NCBI GenBank assembly: GCA_039105265.1
Contig: JAPFFF010000014.1
Span: 1,178,001-1,242,000, forward strand
Origin: Tritrichomonas musculus
Lineage: Eukaryota; Parabasalia; Tritrichomonadida; Tritrichomonadidae
Reading direction: 5' to 3'
DNA length: 64,000 nt
Below the pieces are notes generated by a model. It was not told where the DNA came from and searched no databases. It worked only from the letters and a program-made list of their open reading frames with translations. A program made the translations under genes and the position numbers. The stretch's first letter is position 1. Each line of letters starts with the position of its first letter. Shown here one piece after another: positions 8,736 to 19,411 of this stretch.

Positions 8736-10413
8736 ATTACTCCAACAATAGTTCTTCTAATCTTACTCGTAATTGCAGTTTGACCAGTTAATGTCTTCAA
8801 TTCACCTTCATTAACGAATACTTCATCACCAATTCCATAACAACTAGTATCTGTTACTCTAATCATATAATCACCATGTGTCGCAAACGTTATACATTTA
8901 TTCTTTTCATCAATCTTAACACAAATACCAACATATTCGTTCCATTTACCATTAGTCTTTACTGAACAAATGCAATCTGTAGTGTCTGTTTCAGTGCTTG
9001 ATATGAAAGAAATAGTTGATTTGACATATTTGTAAACATTACCGGTCAAATATACTGGTGCACCAATGATGAAATCATTAATTGAATTCATTGATTCTTC
9101 AATTGGACAATAATGAGTGATAGTTGTATTAGCTTTTAATTGATATGCTAGTAATTCTGATTTCAACGCAAACTCATTCTTTGCATAATTCAATGAGCAC
9201 ACTGATCCGTCATCATTATCCATCTTTATGTAGATTTGTGATATAGTCATGGATGTAGATTCTGCTTGCTCTTTATTACAAAATGAGCCTTGTACAGATT
9301 GTGATTGGTGTCTGTAATATATTTCATGATTAGTTGATTTATTCCTAAACAACATGTTTTGTATGAATGTGTTTCCTCTTCTCCGACATAAGTGTACAAA
9401 CCTTTGTAATTAACACTTGGAAAACCATCAAATGAATTAACACTGAACTCCATGAATAAGTTATTTGTCTTTACCGTCTCTAAATACTTATTCAATATAT
9501 CATCAACATAACTGTCTGACGTTACTTCTAAAGGGATATTATTAGTTAATTTAATGACAGAATCCTTCATTAACAATTCACTCTTTAATGCTAATTCATC
9601 ATTAATTTCTGTTTCCATTTCTGCTTCTGCAAGTGAAATTACAATTGGATATGTTCCATTCCAATCTGCTAATGCACCACTAACTTCATCCCAAACAGGT
9701 TGTATTCTCCAATTACCATTTGCCATTATATCCATCCAATGAATTACTCCACCATTTTGACTATTAGTTGTTGTTTTTTCTGTTTTGAATGTTATATCAA
9801 ATTGAGATCCATTTGGATGATATTCCTCATATCCAACTAAATGAGCGCCTTCATGAAATGGAACATGATCAGTTGTTGTGTCTTCTAATTCAAAGGGTTT
9901 CTTCTCAACAGGTAATTGTTGCATAACTTTTGTTGATATGTTAACAGTTAAATCATCTTTCAATCTATAATTTTGAAGTTCTTCAGCAAACTCATCTTCG
10001 TTAACAAAATGCTCTTCTGTTTGTTCTTTAGTGTAGTAATCCTTGAATGAATCTCTTATGTCACTCTTTAATGCTTAATTGTTCTTCAAATGATCCTTCA
10101 ATACACTACCCAAAACCAAATGATTATTGGTCCAAGTTGATTCATCATTTGTTGTAAATCCATCAATGAGAATATCATTACCATCATCATCGTAAAACCT
10201 AAATACTGTTTTAGGACTAATTGAAATGAAAGCATCAAGTCTATCATCATCAGTAATTCTACCAATTTTCATAAAATCACCAATACGTATTACACCTCTA
10301 AATATTGTTAAGTTATTGAATCAGTTTGGCTTGATATGAGTGAATAAATCAAAGTATTTGTAATCATTGATGTCTGTACTTTCATTAATATCAATTGAAT
10401 CATCATCAGGAAT

Positions 10414-12375
10414 TCATCGATGAAACATATCTTCAATATTTCTAACTGATTGTTCATAATCTGTTTCTGAATTAATTTGTATTGCTGGAATAGGACTACC
10501 TGCCTTTGATCCATGTTCAACTGGTCTAGCATCTAATGATTCAACTGATGAATCTGTTGCTGCTGCTCCTGCACTAGCTGTTTCTGCTGATACATCTTCA
10601 ACTGCTGTTGCTGCTCTACGTCGAAATAATTTAGTTCCACAACATTCCCATAAATAAGAACCAGCTTTCCAACCAATACCAATTAATGTAGCACCAGTTA
10701 ATGCAATACTTAACCATTTAGTCCAATCATGTTTCTCTTCTTGTTTAACAATTTGTTGCAATTTATTAATATCTTTTCTATCTTCTTGTTCTGCTTCATC
10801 AATTCTTTGAATTTCACCACCGAGTAATGTTACATTATTACCTAAATCATTTAATAAAAAGCTATGGGTTTCAATATTTGATCCAATTACAATTCCATCA
10901 GTTCTGATGTTATGTGGAGTTGATAAGTAAGAACATGCTTCTGGTTTTGGAATAAAATCATAGGCCTGATTAGCAAATAAGTAACCAAAAGGATTAGTAC
11001 CAGCAACATATTTAACATCTTCTTCCGGTATCTGATAAAAGAATCCTTCACGTAAGTACAATCTTAATTTGTTGTTATCATAAGATGTTGTTTCAATTCT
11101 ATCATACATTGATAAAGCGATTGATGAAATATAAATGTCATTCGTTGCATGAAGCATATGTTGATCTTCAACTATAACATTACCTTTGGTTTCAAATGTT
11201 AATTTAATGCTTTCATCAATTGGAGATGTGAATGTGAACTTTAATACACCAACAGCATGTGTAACCCATGATTCATCACCATTGTATTTCAATTTAAACT
11301 TAATTAATGCACAATATTCATTTTCATAATAGAAGCTCGTTAACGATGCATCTTTGTCAACAATCAAGAAGTCACTCATTGGAAATACTTTATCGCCATT
11401 CACTAATTCAAAACTCATGCAATCATATAAGAATGTATAATTATGAATCATAACAGGACTTTGTCCATTATCTTTTATACCCCATTTCTTCATTAATACT
11501 AACTTTAACAGATCACTATTGCTTACAATTAATGAAATATATTGAATATCTGAATCATGATGGGCAACAGTCCCATATCTATCCTTCAAATGATAATAAA
11601 TATTATTCCCAGTCCATTTTGATTCGGTTGATCCTTGATACGCAATTAATTCTTTCTTTATACAGTAATTCAGTCCAAATATCTTGCTGTCAATGAATTC
11701 AAATGGTTGATGATTTGCTAATGCTTTAAATTCATCACTATCATGACTATATCCGAAATCAATGTACCAATATTTGATTCCGTGAATGAGTTCAACACCA
11801 TAATCTTCAGGTTCATATATGAATATTAATGGAGAACGATAAAGTTGAAATCCATTATCAGCAATCAATTCTTTACATTTAATAACATTCTCAGTTTTGA
11901 TATTAGTTTTGTCAAAAATGATATCAATCATTAATTCACCTCGTAATTGTAATTCTTGAAGGTTAACAGATCGACTGGACATTAATCCTGGTTGCTCATG
12001 GTTATTTAAGTATTCAACAGTATAATATTTACTTGATTCTTTAATTTTATCGCTTCGGATTGGTGTGACAGTTGAATTTGATTCCTCAAATGTTATGAAA
12101 ACATTATATGATACAATTGGTTTTATAACAGGATTATAGCCAAACACAAACAATATTTCATCTCCTAATGCTTCATGATGTTTTTCATAATTGTAGTGAA
12201 ATACTGGACCATCAAAACATGCATCATCAAATATATCTCTATCACGATCAAACACTTCTTTGACATCAACATGATATTCAATTAATGATTTACTTATGTC
12301 ATTTTTGTTATAAACACCAATGAAAGCCAACGGATACAGTTCAGCTGGAATTTCATTACCAAATTGATCCATCAT
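10414..12375 (-). CDS. Maverick: 653-residue open frame in the fibre/spike-like module
   Basis: The longest open frame of the fossil. Most of it is beta-rich, Asn/Asp/Tyr-rich sequence with no signal peptide. Near the C-terminal end is one hydrophobic segment, WLSIALTGATLIGIGWKAGS (~563-582), preceded by a charged stretch and followed by an Ala/Ser-rich tail. This could anchor a surface protein in a membrane, or be an internal buried helix. The KHHEALGDEILFVFGYNP region near residue 55 recurs in neighbouring parts of the module. Likely a virion surface protein; the exact family is not recognised. Part of a broken fossil. Confidence 0.5.
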   Translation of the reverse strand: MMDQFGNEIPAELYPLAFIGVYNKNDISKSLIEYHVDVKEVFDRDRDIFDDACFDGPVFHYNYEKHHEALGDEILFVFGYNPVIKPIVSYNVFITFEESNSTVTPIRSDKIKESSKYYTVEYLNNHEQPGLMSSRSVNLQELQLRGELMIDIIFDKTNIKTENVIKCKELIADNGFQLYRSPLIFIYEPEDYGVELIHGIKYWYIDFGYSHDSDEFKALANHQPFEFIDSKIFGLNYCIKKELIAYQGSTESKWTGNNIYYHLKDRYGTVAHHDSDIQYISLIVSNSDLLKLVLMKKWGIKDNGQSPVMIHNYTFLYDCMSFELVNGDKVFPMSDFLIVDKDASLTSFYYENEYCALIKFKLKYNGDESWVTHAVGVLKFTFTSPIDESIKLTFETKGNVIVEDQHMLHATNDIYISSIALSMYDRIETTSYDNNKLRLYLREGFFYQIPEEDVKYVAGTNPFGYLFANQAYDFIPKPEACSYLSTPHNIRTDGIVIGSNIETHSFLLNDLGNNVTLLGGEIQRIDEAEQEDRKDINKLQQIVKQEEKHDWTKWLSIALTGATLIGIGWKAGSYLWECCGTKLFRRRAATAVEDVSAETASAGAAATDSSVESLDARPVEHGSKAGSPIPAIQINSETDYEQSVRNIEDMFHR

Positions 12376-13389
12376 ATCATTAAAGTTAATATCCCATCTT
12401 TCAGAGTTTTTAATAAATATTGTTGGATAATCATTTGATTTATAATCTTCTGGATCTGGTAATGGATCTGGTGATGGATTACTTAATTATTTAATGTATG
12501 GGATTGTATATGAAGGCTTACCACCACAATTCTTGAAATTATTGAATGTATAAGTTCTATAATCAATATCTTCAGGCATCAAATGAAATACAACTTTAAC
12601 TTCATTCTTGAATAACTCTTTATGATGCTCATAATCGAAATGAATAATTGAATTCGGTAAATCGATGCATCCATCTGGTAAATCTGATCCATGAATAGCA
12701 AATTTCCCATTTCCATCACTAATAAATGCTGCTAATACATTATTATCTTTGTCATTAATTCTAATTTCATTACCTTCACAATGAAGAAAATCTTGATCAA
12801 TTACTTCAGCTATATGCTTGATATCAAAATCACAGCCAACAGAATTGAATGAAACTAAATTTTTTGGCACAACTTCATTAATATTTATAAATGATGAATT
12901 AGTGAGTTGATTAAATCCTGAACTTTCGATGTCACATGTATATAAATCATTTCTGTTAACTCTACAAATGACTGAATCAACTGGCTTACCATTTTTGTCA
13001 GTAATCTTATTTGGTAAATGAATTCGAAGGAAATCTGCATCTGATGATAAATTAAGTTCTTCAGGGATGTCTGTAATTGTGAGTAAATAGTTATCAATTT
13101 CAGACGTTCCGTCGGGCGAAGCCTCATCATCATCATCATCATTGTTTTGATCTTTAACATGAATGATTTCTTGATTAATTGATTTATTAAAATCTATTTC
13201 ATAATCTGGGTTCATTCCTAATGATTGAGTAAAGAAGCCGTTGTTTCTAATTGCATTTTTTGGTCTAGCTTCAACCACACATAATCTTATATCTTGTTTT
13301 GATGAATATGTTGAAACGTTTTGTAATTGAAGAGTTCCATCAGGATTTAATGTTGAATCTCGAATGTCAAACCAATCTTTGTTGATCAT

Positions 13390-14350
13390 AATTCTATTGT
13401 TTGAGATTGATATACCTTCGCCTGCTGTATATGTTGAATCACCACTATTAATTACTTCTAATTGATTGCTATTATTAACTTTGATCGTTGATCCATCAAC
13501 ATTAACATTGAATTTGTTGTTTGGATTTAATGAAAGCGCTGAACCAGCTGTATATGTTGGAATAGTTGGTTGAGGAACATTAAGAACACCATTTTTACAT
13601 TTAATTGTTGTACCATCTACACGAGCTTTAATAGTTGCGTTATCGTTATCAATTTCAATTCCATCACCAGCAGTATATGTTTTTCCTTCATTAATGGCTG
13701 TTAATTGATTTTGTTCATTAAGTTTATTCGTTGAATTATCAATTGATACATCAAATTTATTGTTTGCATCTAATGTTAAAGCTTGACCAGCTGAATAAGT
13801 GGATATTGTTGGTTGAGGAACGGTTAATTGATTACCATTAACTTTAATCGTTGTACCATCAACATTAACATCAAATTTGTTGTTTGCATTTAATGTTAAA
13901 GCTCAACCTACTGTATATGTTGGGATAATTGGCTGAATAGATGTTAATTCATTTTTGTCATTGACTTTAATGGTTGAATCATCAACTTTAACATCAAATG
14001 TAGCACAAGAGTGCGGATCCGAAGGATCTTCTTCATCATTTAAATTTAATGCTTTACCAGCTTTGTATTCTTTTCCATCACCACCGCCTCCTCCATTAAT
14101 GACTTCTAATTGATTTTTGTCATTGACTTTAATGGTTGATCCATCAACGTTTGCATTAATTGTGTTGTTAAGACGTTGTCCGTCCTGAAAGGACTTGATT
14201 TGAATACCTTTGCCAGCTGTATAATCACTACCTGAACCACTTGACGAGCCTGAATTAACAACTGATAAAGCACCTTCAGAATTGAGACATAATGTTGAAT
14301 CATATTTGACTGAAATCATTCTATCCTCTAATGAAATTGCATGACTAGCT
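13390..14350 (-). repeat. Tandem shaft-like repeats of the Maverick fibre module
   Basis: Several diverged repeats of roughly 130-140 bp. Each codes for a unit like YTAGKGIQI or YKAGKALNL followed by TIKVNDKNQLEVI. At DNA level, words such as TTGATTT, TTTAATGGTTGA and GCTGTATATGTTG recur. The short beta-repeats resemble trimeric fibre shafts in adenovirus or phage tail fibres. The resemblance is in pattern only. Confidence 0.6.
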
Positions 14351-14439
14351 TTATAATCAGTGTTTTCATTTACTTGGTGTTTTGTGTAAGACATGTTTTG
14401 AATTTCGTTGATAGTAAAATTCATTTAACGTGAATACAA

Positions 14440-14882
14440 ATGAATACGACGAGCTCAGATGATAATAATGATCCTTTTGCCGTAACTGAGATTGAAAGAC
14501 CAAGCCCATTTAGGGCGAACATCGTCTTAGTAACGAAAACATATTTCTATGTACAAGGTGCTGGTGATAGTCCAAGCAAGTATTATGAAAGAAAATGGCC
14601 ACATAAATTCTTCTTCAGTAAGAACAACAAGTTCATTCATTAATTCATTGTAGATGTTTGTTCAGTAATGCAATGGTGGGTGATGTAATGCTTTATGCTT
14701 CGTTTGTTGAAAGAGATAATTATTTGGATTCATTTATCTGTTTCACTAATACAGTATTATGTAAGTATAAGAAGTATGAAGTAACTCACGTGAAAGATCA
14801 CTTCAAAATCTGGTTTACTGATCTAATGGGTAATTTGATTAATGTACAACAGTTTGTGTTAGAATTGATGTTGGAGTATTAA
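14440..14882 (+). pseudogene. Maverick: small structural-type protein remnant
   Basis: Plus-strand coding-like sequence just upstream of and divergent from the fibre module. Near its end it carries FKIWFTDLMGNLI followed by FVLELMLEY, a pattern of a beta-strand pair around D-x-x-G-N that I associate with small virion proteins of such elements. That association is a recollection and is weakly supported. Broken. Confidence 0.35.
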
Positions 14883-14886
14883 CATA

Positions 14887-14920
14887 GAGTTTGCCAAGGG
14901 CTCAAACTCATAATGAGTTT
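14887..14920. terminator. Overlapping hairpins between convergent Maverick genes
   Basis: GAGTTTG (14887..14893) pairs with CAAACTC (14903..14909) around a 9-nt loop. AAACTCAT (14904..14911) can instead pair with ATGAGTTT (14913..14920). The two hairpins share bases and so exclude each other. They lie in the 55-bp gap between convergent genes, where 3'-end formation is expected. That function is inferred. Confidence 0.4.
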
Positions 14921-14937
14921 CTTTTTACATTAAAGAC

Positions 14938-15561
14938 TTAATCAAGTAAGTCATATTGAATCTTGAATTTAGTGTAATACACTGATACACATCTCTTTTT
15001 AATGTCAGTCATCTTAACACACAATCCAGCAGCATAATTGTTAACATGAAGGATTCTATATTGTTGACCGTTATAATAATAAAACTTATCCGTTGATGGA
15101 GAGTAATAATATTCCTTATCACCAAATTCATGAACTCCATTGCGAGTTGTATATTGATCAACATCTATGTAATCATCAGGTAATTCATCTATGAATTCGT
15201 TTTTGATGCCTTTATGTACTGATTTGTTTCTAATATTATTTGATGGAGTAATCCAATGAAGGTTCTCAATGTGATAATCAGTTCTATCATGATTGATGTG
15301 ATCAACTTGAATTTTATGATCAGGGTCATCATTTTCAATGAATTGTTTTGCAATTAAGATGTGTTTATAATGATTAATACCATTCAACTTAACTCCTATA
15401 TACCCTTTACCATTAACACATTCACTGATTTCATATTTATCTTTGATTTGACGAATTGTATAAGGGTATTCATTAAGAATTTCATAATCTTCATGATCAA
15501 TTAATGGAATGAAGGTAGCAGTTGTGTTGATGTTGTCTGTGTTGTCTGTATTGCTTGCCAT
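14938..15561 (-). CDS. Maverick: HNH-family endonuclease
   Basis: A 207-residue frame with an HNH nuclease core at ~80-125: YIGVKLNGINHYKHILIAKQ, then VDHINHDRTDYHIENLHWIT and PSNNIRNK. This is the HNH_3-type arrangement (v-D-H-I-N-x-x-x-x-x-x-x-I-x-N-L-x-x-x-T-x-x-x-N), also found in homing-type endonucleases that travel in phages and large DNA viruses. The N-terminal part before the core resembles the short beta segment often fused to such HNH domains. The C-terminal ~90 residues are Tyr-rich and unassigned. Presumed to nick or cut DNA with a metal ion; its target is unknown. It sits between virion-type genes, a usual place for a nuclease passenger. Confidence 0.75.
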   Translation of the reverse strand: MASNTDNTDNINTTATFIPLIDHEDYEILNEYPYTIRQIKDKYEISECVNGKGYIGVKLNGINHYKHILIAKQFIENDDPDHKIQVDHINHDRTDYHIENLHWITPSNNIRNKSVHKGIKNEFIDELPDDYIDVDQYTTRNGVHEFGDKEYYYSPSTDKFYYYNGQQYRILHVNNYAAGLCVKMTDIKKRCVSVYYTKFKIQYDLLD

Positions 15562-15956
15562 TTCGCTATCGATAAAAATATAAACGATTTGGTATCAATA
15601 TCGAATCCACTTAATGCTTTATCTAATTTGATTGAAAGTCTAAGCTTGATGCTAATGAATGATTTCTCCATTTGTGTAATCGGGAAGTTTTCAGATGTGA
15701 GACGAAGATATGATTTAGTGCGTACTGGATGTGGACAATTAGAGTCAAAGCATTCAAATGTTTTCCAATTGAAGTAATGATCTCCACCATTGGTTTGAAC
15801 TAAATTTGCAACTTGATCTTGAAAGAATCGATATAAATCTCCTTCTGCATTAGATAATCCTTTAGTTTGCGAATTAGCGAAAGTCATTTGGTTATCGAAA
15901 AATAAATGAAACGCATTACCGTAATAATTATTTTTGCTATGAACGAAATTTAACAA
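15501..15956 (-). pseudogene. Maverick: virion-type protein remnant
   Basis: Minus-strand coding sequence beginning MLNFVHSKNNYYGNAFHLFF and continuing with an aromatic-rich stretch (SNAEGDLYRFFQDQVANLVQ). The composition and its place between the HNH nuclease and the pVI-like gene suggest a structural protein, but I cannot assign a named capsid family. It overlaps the start of the HNH gene in another frame. Broken. Confidence 0.35.
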
Positions 15957-16217
15957 ATGGCGTTCGGTAGTTGGTTTAAGAAGATATCAAGCAAAATCAT
16001 TAATGGAGTGAAGAAAGCATTACCGGCTGTTAGAAAGATCATAGATATTGGTAGACAAGTGGCACCAATTATAGCTCCAATTATTGGTGGGAATACTGGT
16101 AAGTTGATTAGTAATGTTGGAAAAATTGCTGGTGAGGCAGATAGAGGGTGGAATGCGATTGCTAATAGACCAGTCATAAACACAGATCGATTTGCTGCAC
16201 CAATGTTGAAAGGATGA
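15957..16217 (+). CDS. Maverick: pVI-like membrane-active virion peptide
   Basis: An 86-residue basic protein. It opens with MAFGSWFKKISSKIINGVKK, an amphipathic helix with hydrophobic and Lys faces. A Gly/Pro/Ile-rich middle follows (VAPIIAPIIGGNTGKLISNV), then a short tail ending in APMLKG. Small proteins of this design, with an N-terminal lytic-type helix, occur in adenovirus (pVI) and in related virus-like elements, where they act inside the particle during entry. The similarity is in design, not in a sequence match I can prove. It diverges from the 15501..15956 gene with almost no gap. Confidence 0.5.
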   Translation: MAFGSWFKKISSKIINGVKKALPAVRKIIDIGRQVAPIIAPIIGGNTGKLISNVGKIAGEADRGWNAIANRPVINTDRFAAPMLKG

Positions 16218-16233
16218 TTGATTCAACGAATTC

Positions 16234-16244
16234 GGGCTTTGCCC
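16234..16244. terminator. GGGC-TTT-GCCC hairpin after the pVI-like gene
   Basis: A compact GC hairpin 17 bp after the stop of the 86-residue gene, in otherwise AT-rich DNA. It may mark a 3' end; that role is inferred. Confidence 0.4.
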
Positions 16245-16422
16245 TTAGGCATAAATACGTGCTCTCATTTCTTCAGTTAATTCAGGATCAGGTTCAGGTA
16301 TCAATTTCATCACTCTAATGACAAGATTAGCGAACTCAATAACGGTCAAACATGTTAATATAACAAAGATGAACAACATTTTGAACTAAATCAAAAATAT
16401 TTTAACTAATGACCAAATATTT

Positions 16423-16758
16423 ATGTCAGAGATTAAGGTGTTGGAACCAGTTAAGAATGTTATTAAAGAATTCGATACTCCAGATGAGTTCAATATGTAT
16501 TACATGAAGAATAAGGATGAAATTGATAAACTAACGACTCATAAGTTGAATAAGATGTTCAAAATTGATGGGTATCGAATAACTAGAATACAAGGTACAT
16601 TAATGCTCAGAACTGATTATGCAGCGAAGAAAAGGCTTGATAAGCATGATGAAATGATGGAATTAAAGGCTAGAATTGATGATTTGCAGAATGAATATAA
16701 TGAGATAAAAGATCGAATGAATCAATTGATTGAAATCGTTAATAAACACTTTAGTTAA
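16423..16758 (+). CDS. Maverick: 111-residue coiled-coil protein
   Basis: The N-terminal ~65 residues form a small alpha/beta-looking domain (DTPDEFNMYYMKNKDEIDKL...YRITRIQGTLMLRTDYAAKKR). The C-terminal ~40 residues are a coiled coil (HDEMMELKARIDDLQNEYNE and on). I do not recognise the family. It converges on the packaging-ATPase region with essentially no spacer. It may be a small DNA-binding or scaffold protein of the element; that is a guess from size and coil alone. Confidence 0.5.
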   Translation: MSEIKVLEPVKNVIKEFDTPDEFNMYYMKNKDEIDKLTTHKLNKMFKIDGYRITRIQGTLMLRTDYAAKKRLDKHDEMMELKARIDDLQNEYNEIKDRMNQLIEIVNKHFS

Positions 16759-17614
16759 TCTTGGATATAAGTATCACCACCATCAATAACCTGTACATAC
16801 ATGTAAAGATGACTGTCTGGCTTATTATTTTTGATCGAAAACAATCGTTGATATAGTGCATAGAATTCATCAAAATTAAGATTAGATGCTGATTGTGAAT
16901 AAATGAAGCGCAATTGTTGTTTATTGAAGCATGGAAATTAGAATAACGTTGTGATTTCATTCTTAATGTGAGGTTTAATGCCTTTCCATCCTTGAATGAG
17001 TAAGAAGTAAGTAATGTTTGTATGTCTGCAACGACGAATTTATTGACTAAAGAATGATTCTATGATGAAAACAATTTACTGTTACTAATATCATCAAATA
17101 AAACGATTGTATGTAAGTAAGGTTTACTGAAATCATTAATGTGTAATGTTTTGAATAGATCTTTACGTTATTCATCAATGATTTTGTCTTCTAAATGTTC
17201 ACGAAGAATGAGATAGTATAGATTCTTTGCAGCAATGAGAGTTTTAATGAATTCAACTGAATCATTTTCACTAATGGTAACATAAGGCATTCGAATCATT
17301 TGCTTCAATGATTGAAAGGATTTATCGTTTTCATCACCGTTTTTAGTAACGTAAATCAATAAATGATGTGTATTTAATAGAGATATCTTAATGATTTCCT
17401 CTAATGCTATCACTGTTTTACCCAATGATTGTTTGCCAACGATGACATTCACTGAATCGTAACGAACTTTGATATCTTGATGTATTGGTTTAATTAATGA
17501 ATTACTGGTTTCATTAGATTTGGACTTTAATGTATCATTAACTTTGTCTCTAATGAATGATAAATTGTAGGAAGGTTCTGTCGTCATAAATGTGTTTTCA
17601 TCAAAAATAAACAT
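16757..17614 (-). pseudogene. Maverick: packaging ATPase (FtsK/HerA, A32-like) remnant
   Basis: The upstream part encodes VNVIVGKQSLGKTVIALEEI, a Walker A P-loop (GKQSLGKT) following a hydrophobic strand. A segment LLIYVTKNGDENDKSFQSLK, typical of the strand and helix that follow in A32-like ATPases, comes next. These ATPases pump genome DNA into capsids in Polintons, virophages and large DNA viruses. The rest of the region is degraded. Broken. Confidence 0.6.
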
Positions 17615-17629
17615 TAATTATTGAACATG

Positions 17630-18260
17630 TGATATATTTATTCTTCATCATTAAGAGATTGACCAGCTGCCATACGTTGTTGATGAATAGCCTTTACTTT
17701 TTTCACATCACAAATTCATTAACGTAACTTTTTAACGTTCCTATTCTTTAATCCTTATTTTGGTTGTTGTATTTGCACGTTTTTGGTAAAAATATCAAGT
17801 TTTCAAATTAAATTTTATTAAAAAAATCAATGAACAGATAAAATTAAAATTTTGAGGCACTTAAGTTTATATTTTATATAATCGCTTTTTAGTATTGGTT
17901 TTTTATGTTAAAAAGGAATTAAATGTTTATAAAACAATATTATAATAGTAAATAATCTAGAAATCTTGAGTAATGTGAATTGGTTTGCTCACAGAGTGAT
18001 AATATTCTTTTTATAAAATGGTCAATCATTTCACCTTTGCAAAAAAAGATTTTTAAAAATAGCATTTTACTTTTACAAAAATGGTTTTATTAAATAATTT
18101 AATTGATATTTTATTTATTCACAAAAAATTATTTAGTATATTATCTTTTTTCAGAGATATGATTATTATATGTATTCAATATTTTCAATAAAAAATACAT
18201 TGTACAAACCTTGTATTTTTTCTATCGTTCTTTGTAGAACAAGGTTGGTACAAAAAGTGA
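17630..18260. other. Non-coding stretch inside the fossil, with a shared ~38-bp sequence and a hairpin
   Basis: AT-rich, no gene. At 17704..17741 is a sequence of the form CACATCACAAAT...TTTTTAACGT that recurs at 60004..60039. At 18200..18253 a 15-bp inverted repeat (TTGTACAAACCTTGT against ACAAGGTTGGTACAA, one mismatch, 24-nt loop) lies just past the stop of the 369-residue gene. Confidence 0.55.
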
Positions 18261-18263
18261 AGT

Positions 18264-19373
18264 CTATTGATGAACATTTTGCTCATTAATGAATAATGCA
18301 CGTATATCAATATTTGGATTAGCTTGACGGAATTCAGCAACAACTTGTATTAATGTACTAGTTATATTGTTAAATATTTGTTCAATGAATTGACGATCAT
18401 TATTATGTATAGCTGCAATGCAATTCGCAACTAATCCATCAATAGCACCCTTTTTTTCTTTCTTAATTTTATCTTTAGCGTCTTTATTTTGAGCTCCAAG
18501 TCTATTGTAAAATGCTTCAGCCAAATATAATTCCCAAATTCGTGCTGGTGCTGATGCTGATGCAAGGAATTGAAGTTTATGTTTCTTTGGAATGAATGTA
18601 TTGTTATTTCGAGCGATTTGTGCAATGACATTATCAACATAGGGACCAATGACAAATTTACGGAAACGCTGATAAGCAGACATTCTTTTTGATATATTAC
18701 CATAATCGTTATAATTATTACCTGAATCAACGTAACTAATATTCAATAAATCTTGTTTGTATGCATTTAATAGGTAAACTTTTCGTGATTCCCTTGTTGG
18801 ATAATCATTGTAATAATGTAATGCAACAGGATAGTTACTAGTCTTAGTTGTATAACCATTGACATATATTGGATAATCATTGTTATTTGAAATAATTACA
18901 TCAGGAATTCTATCACTATTTTCATCAGTTAAGTTTTGTAATGAAGCTGGTGCATTAGGATTACGTTTATTGAGTTTCCATGGAGAATGTGGATTAGTTG
19001 CATTATTTTGAGCCACTAATGCTTCTGCACCTTGTGGAGAAATTACATTCTTTACACGTTTGACATCACGTTGAAGATCTAATATGATGTGTTGAAGTTC
19101 TTTCATACCGACTTTATTATTGCCAAATCCTTTGCCTCTCAATATTTGACCATCTCTAGCGGCAGCAAGAAACCTTGCAATTAATTCAGTTTTAGCAACA
19201 TTAACATCACTATTAGAGTAACGTTGGACTTCTTGAATCGTTAATGGTTCTGGTGCATATTTATTATAAATGTTTAACAAATCCTGAACAGACAGTGTAT
19301 TTTCCATGAAATCAGCTAATGGATTAACCTGTTGTGGTTGTATTGGTATGTCGTTTTGATCTAACATTTGCAT
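18264..19373 (-). CDS. Maverick: 369-residue conserved-looking virion-type protein
   Basis: An open frame with an ordered look. A helical N-terminal part (PLADFMENTLSVQDLLNIYN) leads to RGKGFGNNKVGMKELQHIIL. A middle core follows with DENSDRIPDVIISNNNDYPI and YVNGYTTKTSNYPVALHYYN. The C-terminal half is helical and Ala-rich with a Lys-rich loop (AKDKIKKEKKGA). The D-x-N-x-D-x-I-P-D-V-I-V-x-N pattern followed by Y-V-N-G-Y-x looks like a conserved motif of this element class, but I cannot name its function with confidence; a virion component is the likely role. The frame looks whole. Confidence 0.55.
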   Translation of the reverse strand: MQMLDQNDIPIQPQQVNPLADFMENTLSVQDLLNIYNKYAPEPLTIQEVQRYSNSDVNVAKTELIARFLAAARDGQILRGKGFGNNKVGMKELQHIILDLQRDVKRVKNVISPQGAEALVAQNNATNPHSPWKLNKRNPNAPASLQNLTDENSDRIPDVIISNNNDYPIYVNGYTTKTSNYPVALHYYNDYPTRESRKVYLLNAYKQDLLNISYVDSGNNYNDYGNISKRMSAYQRFRKFVIGPYVDNVIAQIARNNNTFIPKKHKLQFLASASAPARIWELYLAEAFYNRLGAQNKDAKDKIKKEKKGAIDGLVANCIAAIHNNDRQFIEQIFNNITSTLIQVVAEFRQANPNIDIRALFINEQNVHQ

Positions 19374-19411
19374 GACACTAAAAATAAAAATGAATGAAAT
19401 CGAATTTTTGC

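Larger units (their letters stand above)
8740..14424 (-). pseudogene. Maverick fibre/spike-like module (broken)
   Basis: A long minus-strand stretch coding for surface-type protein sequence: beta-rich, Asn/Asp/Ser-rich, low in Cys. It has a recurring HYxYEHHxE motif followed by an FVFxxxP-type strand (seen near 12.2 and 12.6 kb) and a tandem shaft-like repeat at its upstream end. This layout, a repeated shaft followed by a large head-like region, recalls virus fibres or spikes. That reading is an inference from composition and repeats, not from a named homologue. As a gene region it is broken. Confidence 0.5.
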
